64,000 nucleotides of DNA from NCBI GenBank assembly GCA_030268105.1, contig BSDZ01000021.1:868001-932000 (forward strand), written 5' to 3'. Position 1 is the first letter of the stretch, and each line of letters starts with the position of its first letter. The stretch comes from Volvox africanus (lineage: Eukaryota > Chlorophyta > Chlorophyceae > Chlamydomonadales > Volvocaceae). A model generated the notes under the pieces. The model was not told the DNA's origin and did not search any database. It worked only from the letters and a program-made list of their open reading frames with translations. Shown here in pieces: positions 48,608 through 59,100 of this stretch. Both the position numbers and the translations under genes were made by a program.

Positions 48608-48904
48608 CCGCTGCCACCAATCACCGCTGCAACCAATCACCGCTGCAACCAATCACCGCTGCAACCAATCACCGCTGCAACCAATCACCGCTGCAACCAA
48701 TCACCGCTGCAACCAATCACCGCTGCAACCAATCACCGCTGCAACCAATCACCGCTGCAACCAATCACCGCTGCAACCAATCACCGCTGCAACCAATCAC
48801 CGCTGCCACCAATCACCGCTGCAACCAATCACCGCTGCAACCAATCACCGCTGCAACCAATCACCGCTGCAACCAATCACCGCTGCAACCAATCACCGCT
48901 GCAA
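48608..48904. repeat. 16-bp minisatellite, 18 units, each with a CCAAT box
   Basis: Eighteen tandem units of CCGCTGCAACCAATCA fill 48608-48895, followed by a 9-bp partial unit. Units 1 (48608) and 13 (48800) have C instead of A at position 8; all others are identical. Because 16 is not a multiple of 3, each frame cycles through the same 16-residue peptide repeat, which makes long spurious open frames on the plus strand. Each unit carries CCAAT. The array lies in what would be an intron directly 3' of the minus-strand exon at 49042-48907. Confidence 0.97.
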
Positions 48905-48906
48905 AC

Positions 48907-49042
48907 GTTTGCATGGGCGGCCTTCTGCAGCAGCCGAAAGTTTAGGTATACCGCATCGGTGCTCCTCCGTTCATTACGGCACAGCAAGAACACATCGCCG
49001 CTTTCCTTGTCACGGAGAATTGCGCTGAGGTTGCGAACATCG
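48907..49042 (-). CDS. Single well-formed exon of unknown gene
   Basis: A minus-strand exon candidate of 136 nt (phase 2 entry, phase 0 exit) with AG before and GTTTGC after. It encodes 45 residues of balanced composition, including DVRNLSAILRDKESGDVFLL and DAVYLNFRLLQKAAHAN. It might belong to the unrecognised gene ending at 47074, reading across the minisatellite intron. No family is recognised. Confidence 0.4.
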
Positions 49043-51567
49043 CTGGTGGAAGCTTGATCGCAGGGACATATGCCGGTAGACCCAGCTGCCCACCTTGGAC
49101 ATCAGATAGGACAGGTCGAGGCGGAGGGCACCCACCTTCGCCAGCCGCACCGCAACGACGCGTCTCATCATGCGCTCTTGCGACGCGTCTGATCATGCGA
49201 TCTATGACAGCGTTACTGGAGGTTGGTGGCCAGGTGATGTGTACAAGCTCGCGCACGCGGGCCAAAAGAGAGGCGCCAGCGGCAGCACCGGCACCTTCGA
49301 TGCCGGCGAGCTCACGCTCTTCGACATTGCACCCACCACCTTCATCATTATCAGCGCTGTCAATGTAGCCACTACCATAACATTCGTCTGGGTCCTAGGC
49401 ATTGCCTTTTCTGTCTGCGCGGGTATCTGTAGCAGCTGCTACGTGCTCATCTGCACGCCGGTGCCAAGAAGATGCTAGCGGCAAATGCAGAAGGCCGATC
49501 GTGGCTTGCGATGTAGCACGTTCCAGCCCATCCTCGCCTATGCGGACGAGGGTGGTGTATGAACCATCTTCGATGGCAACCCGGCGAACCTGGAATATGT
49601 TGTGGCTTCCTCTGAATATAAAAAGGTGCAAATGCCAGGCCTTATGCGCTCGCGCGCCGTGCCCCAGAATGTTGACTGCGTCCTATACAGGTGCGAGGCC
49701 AAGCGACGCACAGGCGACCACTCAATCACGTGTACGTGGGTCTGCTCTGCGGTCCACATCGTAATAACACAGCGCTGTAGATTGCTGTTCACAGTTGTAG
49801 AAGCGGCCGTGGCTGTGTCTGCCAACCTATCGGGGTCAGAGTCGGCGGCTGCACGGGCAACGTGTTTCCTCGGTGCCCGCGGCCACACGGCCTCCCCAAC
49901 CTTGCAGAAACGCAAAAGCGGGTCTTCAAGCCGATCACGCGCTTTTACCCCGTTGCTTGCCAACGCGTTGTTGGGATCTGCGCCTCGGACCAGGGTCAAC
50001 ATTCGCAGTTCGTGGACAACCAGGCGGCCGACATGATGGGCGTTCTTGCCCTCAATACCGCTCGCCCGCAGGCACTGACCACGTTTGCACTATTATACTA
50101 TCGGCCTGCAGCCCTTTTGGGGTTGTGGATACAGTTTTGTTGAATCCTCGGAAAGAGGATCATTCAGCCAACAACGGGTTGTGCAGGTTTTACGACCGAT
50201 TGCGTAAAACACTGCAGCCCGAGAACGAACGTACTTTTGGTGTTTGCTTGATGGAATAAGTCATGACCGGATTGGAGACGCAGGGCTTCTCGCTGTCCAG
50301 GCCGTCAGTACCGCTTCACGAAGCAGCTGCTTTCAACGCACCGGCGGTTATGTGAGCAGCGCCTGTGAATTTCAGTCAATGAATGGATCTATCAAGCTCG
50401 TTGAATTTGAATCTGATCTAACACTCGCGCCTCCATCGCGATCAAGCAAACATCAAATGCGGGTTCCTAGCGCCCAAGGTTTCCATTTGTGAAGCTTTAT
50501 CGCAACAGGAGCTGTGGGATTCAGCACCGCCTGCACCTAAACCGGTGCCGACACCAGCGCGTCCGTAATGAGCACTACAGTAGCGCCTTGATGCGTCATG
50601 GGCCATCCGCATGGCGTATCAGGCATATTAAAAATAGCAATAAGATATACGCATGAATACGGAATACGGTAACAGCGCTGCAAGTTGAACGTCTCGAGCT
50701 GATAATGCCAGGAAAATAAGCTCTGTACCCATAATTATAATATGCCTAGCTTTGATGCCTAGTAAGGTTTGGGTAGCTGGGTGGTCAACTCCTGCGTCAG
50801 AAGCGTAGTACGTATACAGCTTCCCGTGCGGCTGTAGTACTGCCCACGGAAGCTAGGAATACATAAGAGAAGGTATAGCCTGAATCTAACGGGAACTCGG
50901 CTGATACAGCGGCTGTTAAATCCGGATCCATTTTCAACTTGTACAGGGATATCCTTCCAGTAAAAACATTTTTGGTCCATACAATCTAGTTCTTTCAGAC
51001 GTCATTCCGCATACCATCTCAGCAAGCTTTCGCCGCCGAACATGCGACTTGCTTCAACGGAATAGATAGGTCGTTGACTTGTCTTAGCAGACCCATATAC
51101 GCACCCATAGGAAACGTCCATTACTCGACTGTCTTGTCTTTCGAACGTGATTATTGTAACAGATCACCCTTATAACATAAGTTGGGAGTGGTGGGTAGCC
51201 GTTCGGCCATCACACTACTTCTTCCGATGATTTAAAACCTGTACGTCATCGACCAGCGCAAGTGGTTACCTTAAAGCTTAGGCTTCAGCTCTCTTCCGAT
51301 TGGCTAGGACGCGCGGGCGTTCGAAGTGGGGTCGCCCACCTCGGTGGGCAAATAAATGCGAACGTTAACAAACCTGCCAACATGGGTGACAGTCCTAATC
51401 ATTTTTTACATCGGTTGCGTGTGCGCGAGAGCAGATATGCTATTTACTGGAAATGCCTCCGGTAAGTGCCGCTAGCCCCTTGCCAACGGGCGCAAGATGT
51501 CGTGACAACCACCTCTCGACAAAAGATCATCATCGCCCTCATCCGTATTTCTCATGTATTCCAACAG
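49043..51567. other. Unassigned region before the metalloprotease
   Basis: Both strands are open in many places between 49.05 and 50.15 kb. The plus frame at 49862-50143 has the most protein-like stretch (VFKPITRFYPVACQRVVGIC, then FVDNQAADMMGVLALNTARP) but no recognised family. The minus frame 49395-49631 contains RRVAIEDGSYTTLVRIGEDG. From 50.5 to 51.4 kb the sequence is AT-richer and looks non-coding. The signal-peptide exon of the metalloprotease should lie here but was not located. Confidence 0.4.
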
Positions 51568-54500
51568 GAACTGTGACGATGCTTATGTCGTCCGTTCCCG
51601 GTGCCCAAGACAACCTTGCCTATTACCTGCGACAGGACGATGGACAAATGTATCGACTGTCCTTTTGCAGCGGCGTGGTATCGGCGGCTGAACTCGCACC
51701 AAATGTCCGCATTGCCATCACCTACAGCAGCATCCAGGACGGTGTCATGCATTCCTGTCAGAAGCCCCGCCGTCTGGACAGGGAGCTGCCATCCGCAGCC
51801 GGGACACAGCGACGCGCCCTCTTTGGCGACGAGATCACCACACCCATGAGGCCCACATTTCTCATTTACATCGTTAGCATGTGCGGCTACGATAAGCCAG
51901 CGGTTACCACAAAATCGGTGAGTCATGATACCGAAGAAGAGGCCATAAAAACGACTATGATGATCGCGTGCCGTGTACGAACTATGGGCTGGTTTTGGCG
52001 AGGACTTAAGAGGGCTCATCGTGCAAATCTCATCCCGAACCCGCACGCACGGCCGACCAGCAGGGCTGGCTCTTGACTCCCCTCTGACCCCATAATGGCT
52101 GCCTGCAAAAGATCTGAAGAATAGATGCCAAAGCATGCCGCCGTGCTGTTTGTGTTCGACGTATTCGTAACAGCTGCATGAATTATATGAGGCCTGATCC
52201 TCCAGTACACATCGATCCGCTGCCAATACAGTCCCTTAGTGAAATACATTACTGCTGGGTGCTGAACCTGGGAAAACCACTGATTTCGGAGAAGTCGGCA
52301 TGGGAGACTGGATGAGGGTGCCCCGAAACACCGGGGAAGGTAGGGACTGCCAGGTTAGTGGCCACGGGTGATGTACCCCCCTATCCTACACACATCACTG
52401 CACATTCGCGCGCGGCTGGGGATACTATGCACCTTAGGAACAGGAGCATTGGAGGAAAAACCCGGACATGAACTCTGCTGTTTCAGAGCCGCATAATCGT
52501 GCTGCCCCGAATGTTTCTGTCATCTTCCCGGCACAGTGGATGTACGACTTTTTTTTTGCGGAGAACTTCTCCATTTCGGGCTTCTACAACACCTGCTCGT
52601 ACAGCCAAGTCGCCATACAACCGGCGCAGGTCAAGATCCTGGATAACCTTGAGATTCCGTGCTCCGGAAAACTCAACTTGCCGTTCCGGTTTCCCACCGG
52701 CAATAACTTCAGCACCAGTAACTGCGACAACGACAATATGCTGAAGTGGCATTATTATCTCGATAGCATCGCCTTGCAAAATGGTATCATTCCCACCGAC
52801 TTTAATCATAAGGCCATCTATCTGCCACAAGGCTACGTTCCAGATAGTAAGAAGCGGTCGCAAGGTCGCACGTAAGGGGTACAAGGTACAGTCCTTAGTG
52901 ATACCTGGTGTAATAGTGGGGCGGCGAATGGGGTGCAGCTGATGTCCCTTACGGACGATGTTGCCGTGAGTCCTCTATGCCTGATGACGCTCGAAGGCTC
53001 ATCCGCTTATTGCGCTACGGCCTGTGTGTCAGTGCGCTGGAACGCAGCTGGCGGTCCTGACCCCCTGACCCCCTGACGGAATCCTGGCTACCGCGCAGGG
53101 TGCACTGGATTCGCCGGCACTGCCTCTGTGGGACCATGGTTAAGACAGTTAAGTTCGGTAAATCAGTTTGGCACTGGCCTAATCTGGATTTCCGGTAACT
53201 TCTACACCCAAATCGAGTTCCTGTTCCACGAGGTTGGGCACACGTTGGGTATGGCCCATGCCGATATCCCTGGTGGATGCGACTTGTACGACCAGTGCGA
53301 TCACACGTGTCCCATGGGCGCCACTGGTGGTCAGGGCATCCGCTGCCTCAATGCGCCGCATTTGTGGCAGGTACGTGCGACAGGGTACGACGAAATCCTG
53401 GTGTGACTGTGTAACTTGGAGAAGGGACGAGCAGACGTGGTCGTTTAGTCGTTTATTCGTTTTCCTTAGGGTTTTGGAAAAGTGATATTCCTTATGTTCA
53501 TACTTTTCAACAACCTCTTCAAAAAAAACTCGTTGTGGGAGTTGTCTGCGGATTGGCGGATCTCCAGAAACTGTGTCAGCGGCAGGTCCTGAGAAATTAC
53601 TTGTGAGATGGCATATTCAGCACAGCTACACCCTAATGACCAACTGAACACAAGGTGGGGTCCAACACCTCTGCCTGTGCCTCCTGATGGTTTACAAGTG
53701 ACCAAATCCGCTTGGCCATCTGACTCTGCCCTTTCTGTACAGCTCGGCTGGAGTCAGCCCATGCTCTGGCTGCGTGAAGAGGATTTACCATTTGGCATTG
53801 TCCAGCAGATCCAGATCCCACCGCAGCTGACCTCTAAGGATAGCTACATCGTGGTTTCGGATCTCCGCGGCTTGAACTCTGTGACTGCCATGTATTTCGC
53901 CGCACGCATTAATGTGTATCCGTACGAGCTACCGTACGATACATGGGATACTGGCAAGCCGTTCATCGTCGTTCATACCTATAACGGCACGGCGGGGGCG
54001 GCGTACGTGCAGACCGTACTACTGGCAGATGTGTCGTTGGGAAGCACATTCGTTCACGTCGATACCGGCTTGGTGGTCAAGTTCACACGCTGGGCTTTAG
54101 ACGGCCGTGGTGCGACGGCACTGTTTTGCCGCCGTTCGGGCGCCAAGGAGATCTGCGGCGACGACAGAGATGATGATTGCGACTTCCTGCCTGACGATCT
54201 GGATCCGGATTGCGTTGGATCCAATACTGGGAGTGGCGTCCAGCCCACAGTGGCCGCCGGGCCGCCGACCCTGGTGACGGCGCCGCGGGGCAGACCACCG
54301 TTCCAGAGATTGCCACCGCCGTCACCCGCGCCGCCAGTCCGGAAGCTCCCACTGCCGGTTAGGTCGCTCCCGCCGCCCCCACCGGTCTGGAGCCCTCCGC
54401 CCCCACCCGTCCGAAGGTCCCCGCCACCGCTTACTAGTAGTCTGCCGCCACCCTCGCCACCTCAGTATGTACGGCGTCCGCCATCGCCACAACCACCGGC

Positions 54501-56187
54501 ACAGCGTCCACAGATGCCAGAACAGATCCCTCTTCAGCTGGACCCACCCAGACCCCGGAAGCCAGGGCCTCCCAACTTGCCAGCTCCGCCAAGTTCACCG
54601 CCGCCTCCGCCACCACGCAGGCCGCCGTCGCCAGAGCCACTGCCACCGCCTGTTCTGCCACCGCCCCCACCGCCGCCCCCACCGCCGCCACCCCATTTTC
54701 CATTGGCGACGTTGGGGGTATCACCGCCGCCTTACCGCGCTTGGTCAACACCACTAGACTCCTCGCCGCGGCAGTTTCCATCACCGCGCAGCTTACGAGT
54801 GCCACCGCCATCACCCCTGCGCGCCTCTCCCTCGCCCCAAACACCTTTCCCAACGCCACCGCCACCAAAGCCATCATCACCGTCACCGAGGCTGCTGCCG
54901 TCACCAAGGTCACCACCGTCACCAAAGCCGTTGCGACGTCCACCGCCGGTGCCAAGGCTTCCGCCCTTGCCTGGGAATCTGCTGCCACCACCGCCATCAA
55001 GGCAGCAGCCACCGCCGAGGCAGCTACAAAAGCTGCCACCACCGGCGTCTCCTTTACCAAGGCTGCCAACGCCGCCAAGCCCATCACCACCGCCATCACC
55101 ACTGCCACCACCATCGCCCCGACCTCCGCCGTCACCAAGCCCATCACCACCGCCACCACCATCGCCCCGACCTCCGCCGTCACCAAGGCCGTCACCACCG
55201 CCACCACCATCGCCCCGACCTCCGCCGTCACCAAGGCCGTCACCACCGCCACCACCATCACCCCCTCCTCCGCCGTCGCCCCGACCTCCGCCGTCACCAA
55301 GCCCATCACCCCCTCCTCCGCCGTCGCCCCGACCTCCGCCGTCACCGAGGCCGTCACCACCATCACCCCCACCTCCACCGTCGCCCCAACCTCCGCCGTC
55401 ACCAAGGCTGTCACCACCGTCACCCCCTCCTCCGCCGTCGCCCCGACCTCCGCCGTCACCGAGGCCGTCACCACCATCACCCCCTCTTCCGCCGTCGCCC
55501 CGACCTCCGCCGTCACCAAAGCCGTCACCGCCGTTACCCCCACCGCCGCCGTCGCCCCGACCTCCGCCGTCACCAAAGCCGTCACCGCCGTTACCCCCAC
55601 CGCCGCCGTCGCCCCGACCTCCGCCGTCACCAAGGCTGTCACCACCATCACCCCCTCCTCCGCCGTCACCGAGGCCGTCACCACCATCACCCCCTCTTCC
55701 GCCGTCGCCCCGACCTCCGCCGTCACCAAGGCTGTCACCACCATCACCCCCTCCTCCGCCGTCGCCCCGACCTCCGCCGTCACCAAGGCCGTCACCGCCG
55801 TTACCCCCACCGCCGCCGTCGCCCCGACCTCCGCCGTCACCAAGGCCGTCACCACCGTCACCCCCTCCTCCGCCGTCGCCCCGACCTCCACCGTCACCAA
55901 GGCCGTCACCACCGTCACCCCCTCCTCCGCCGTCGCCCCGACCTCCGCCGTCACCGAGGCCGTCACCGAGGCCGTCACCACCATCACCCCCTCCGTCGCC
56001 GTCGCCAAAGCCATCACTACCGTCACCTCCACCCCTGCCGTCACCGAGGCTGCTGTCATTCCTGCCGCTACTAAAATTAACTCGGTCTCCCCCACCTCCA
56101 CGACCATTGTGGTCACCGAGGGCCCTATCCCCGCCACCCAGTACTCGGGCCCCGCCCCCCCCGCGGCCGCCAGTTTGGAGCTCGTGA
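51568..56187 (+). CDS. Gametolysin/VMP-type matrix metalloprotease (peptidase M11) with long Ser-Pro-rich domain; 5' end not defined
   Basis: Secreted zinc endopeptidase expected to act on the hydroxyproline-rich extracellular matrix. Exons 51568-51917, 52537-52846, 53099-53370 and 53743-56187 join in phase to give 1124 residues without the signal-peptide exon. The N-terminal part matches the prodomain (NLAYYLRQDDGQMYRLSF, FLIYIVSMCGYDKPAV). The catalytic part includes NTCSYSQVAIQPAQV, NLEIPCSGKLNLPFRFPTGN and NMLKWHYYLDSIA. The zinc site HEVGHTLGMAH (HExxHxxGxxH) lies in 53227-53259 and CPMG follows as the likely Met-turn. LGWSQPMLW opens the last exon, and EICGDDRDDDCDFLPDDLDP resembles a MopE-type calcium/metal ligand repeat. 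From about 54285 to the TGA at 56185 come about 630 residues of SPPPPPSPRPPPSPRP-type repeats, typical of volvocine hydroxyproline-rich glycoproteins. A 138-bp dispersed repeat lies in the intron after the first listed exon. Confidence 0.88.
52257..52394. repeat. 138-bp dispersed repeat, copy 2
   Basis: Second copy of the element at 34171-34308, in the same orientation, inside the metalloprotease intron 51918-52536. Near-identity (one mismatch seen) implies recent spread or conservation. Confidence 0.9.
54285..56184 (+). repeat. Ser/Pro codon repeat region of the metalloprotease
   Basis: Imperfect repeats built from CCGTCACC, CCGCCACC and CCCCGACCTCCGCCGTCACC units encode SPRPPPSPRPSPP-like modules. 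The periodicity leaves another plus frame open (54741-56213, Thr/Ala/Val-rich) and a minus frame open (54434-56254, 606 codons). Only the Pro-rich frame is continuous with the protease domain upstream. Confidence 0.85.
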
Positions 56188-59100
56188 TCCGTTTGTCTAT
56201 CTCAAGCTTGTGACGCCAGGGCAGCAGCAGCCTGCAGTGAGCGCTGTACGTCAACTGATATAATATCGGCGGTTTCGATGAAGTTAGGACCTGCCTTCTG
56301 GCCTTTGCGGAGCGAGCCGTAGTGTGTTCTCTGCGCCAGAGACCAAGATGTGGGCGATAGTGGTGGTCCTAGTTGTGCATTTATGGTGGTGCACCAAGCA
56401 CGCCATCGATATGTTCACTGGGGAGGGCGCTCTGCGTGTGACCTCGTACTCTTGCTTCATCTCTTCCATAACCGATATACCTTGAATGCACTCCATTGCA
56501 TCAATCCGGCGCGGGAGCAAGGCACGGCGAGACGGTGTATGTGGGAGAGCAAGCAGGTAGGGAGGTAGTTAGGGAAGCGCGTAGCTGTGTTGGTTTTGAC
56601 CCTAAGAAAGCTGCTCCAGGGAGCCCGCACATTTAAGAACTGAACTGACGACTGCTTCTTGTTGCCTAGGTGTATGTGGATTGGTTGCTAGTGGTGCGGG
56701 TGAGAGCAGACCAGACCAGACATACAACACGCAACTGCGGTTAATGGCGGGGACTACAGCGGAATTGAAAATAGCAAGTGATGAGTGCAGTGGTACCACC
56801 CTAGGGATAACGAGGCGCGATAATAACTTGAGTTGCCTATGTTGGGGTTGAGGGGAGGGAGGGAGGGATGGAAGGAGGGATTGCTAGAAACATTTACATC
56901 GTCATGATACTTGTTATGGCAGCCCGTTACAGATGGACATTTTACAGACGTTTTACGGAAGGTTTGCGGACCAGCGTTAATTGGTGTGGCTGGTGTGGCT
57001 ATTGCCCGCTTGCGTGACCCGTTGGACGGTGTGGATAGTTTATTTAGTGTAGCATTTTCGCCACGAAGTCGATAGAAGAATGCGACGTCTGATGTTGTTC
57101 GGTAATGACCCGTGGGACTTCTTAATAGTGGCTAGGCAATCAGAGTCTGATGAGAGAAGATGCATGCAGTACATACATGTACGGCTATGTACAGCACGTA
57201 AGGGCCCCTTGCGCGTCGTCGTGCGTGAGGCAGCCAGCAGCCATCTGCTGATATCAGGCTGCTCTATCAGAAAGCACCGCACGGGTTATTGCGGCTGCTG
57301 TGCACGTCTGTCCGTCTGTCTGTCGTAGCGTGTTGCACAAACTCACGTACCTGCCTGCCTCCCTGATGCAAGCGGACCCGAACGAGCTTATGGTATACAG
57401 TTCGTTATTAGTTACGTTACGTTATTAGTTACGGTGCATTAGCCCTTTAGACGTCACCCCCGATATTGTGACGTCCGTTTCTAAGCTCACAAGTTAGTTG
57501 GGTCATGGGTGATGGTATATCGCTTTTTTGATGATTAGTGGTCTCCCGGATGAGTGCACGAGGAGCACTGCACTGCACTGCATACATTTTGTATCAATTA
57601 TTAATCCAACAACAACAACAACGAGGGAAGTTGATGGTTATTTACGAACATGGCCTGTGCATCGGCCTGCTCTTTAGGTGAAGCACTGATGATTACGTAG
57701 CAATGGGCTGTCGATTGGTCGCACCTTTTTTTATATGACAGTTCGTTCGTTCGTTAGCCAGGAGAAGCCCCATGTGATGTGTGGTGGGCGTCCCCTTTCA
57801 TTTGCCGTGCTACCTGTTGTGCGCGCAAACATTTAGAGGCGAGGCATTACTGTGAGACATTCCGTGCGCTCCAAGATAGGCACATTCATCGCCTCTTAGG
57901 CTGGACGAGATGAACACGAAGTGGATGGATACGCTGGAATGCATGAATGTTTGACTAGAATGCGCACGAGAGCCAACCAACCGGACAAGAAACATGATGA
58001 AGAGTACAGTGTATGGATTCGCAGCCACCTTTGCCGTACATGCAATGACGGACAACCGCTCAGTGAATTGCATTACAGGCATGCAACCTCCATTCCACAG
58101 CATATGTGCGGAGACGGAAGTTTGGTGCAATGCGCGGGCATACAAACACCATGTGCTGTGCATGCATGCAATGGGGGGCGGTGGGGATTTGTTGCCACAC
58201 ATTAGGGTCCGTCTGATGTTTCCACAACCCTTGTGCAGATTACGACACTACCTAAACGCATCTTGGGTTGCGATCATGATGTATATAATGATTAGGCTCA
58301 TTAAGTTGGACCATCGGATGTTATGTGCGACATGTATTTATCGACATGCCGCATATTATTAGGTTATCTATCGTTATGGGGGCTCGTTGAGCTTTACGCA
58401 CACGACATCGTATTCATAGAGATGAGAGAGTTGAGGGACATGGAGTAGGCGCCGGGAGTATTATTCTTCATAAATGTGGGGAGAGAATGGGAGACTCTTC
58501 GTTTATTTCTGTGAACTGCGAAGCATCTATCGCCGTTCTTACAGCTGGCCTCATCCAGCATCATCAGCAACTTCACGTAATACGCGGATAATGTACGAAC
58601 GCAAATCCTAGTCGATTTCTAATGGGCAAAGTGCATACCCTGTTATTGGGTGCACGTGGCTCATAAAGTCGCGTGCTTGGGGCAACGTTAGACCATGAGA
58701 ATGAACAACTGAACGGATGGACAAGCAAGCCGGGCAAGTTTTCGTGCACTGTACAGCAATGGTCCTCCAGCAGGCCACTGTAAATACTGTGGCCTCAAAA
58801 ATCATTGGTGGCAGTACTTGAGGCGGGTAAGACCAATGTCCTTAATTGCAATACAACAACATCTGGCCTACAAGGTTGTGAGCTTGTGGCTATCCTCGTA
58901 AGTTGTGCTCCTGTTAGTTTATACGCACTTTACATGGTCTGTTGTTTGTCAGTGATTCTGGAGCCGCAATTAAAAGTGACTTCCAAGTTTTATCTTACAT
59001 TCCGTTTCATAATTAGTACGAAACCAGAACCGTATTGATCTATGTACACGCATCTGAATGGTTATGATAGCGTCGGCGTTTCCAAGTTGCGGATATGCAC

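Noticed and set aside
48608..48904. CRISPR-like array
   Set aside because: Units are contiguous with no spacers, and the genome is eukaryotic; it is a minisatellite.
48558..49028. 156-codon plus-strand frame with perfect 16-residue repeats
   Set aside because: Produced by the 16-bp minisatellite, whose period makes every frame repeat; no exon or family evidence outside the array.
53608..53742. N-terminal start of the 859-codon frame as a separate protein start
   Set aside because: This part is intron: the exon 53743 onward joins in phase to HLWQ at 53370, giving the family-typical LGW continuation.
54434..56254. 606-codon minus-strand open frame (Val/Thr/Ala/Glu-rich)
   Set aside because: It is the antisense of Pro-rich repeat codons; the plus-strand Pro frame is continuous with the M11 protease domain across a good splice junction.
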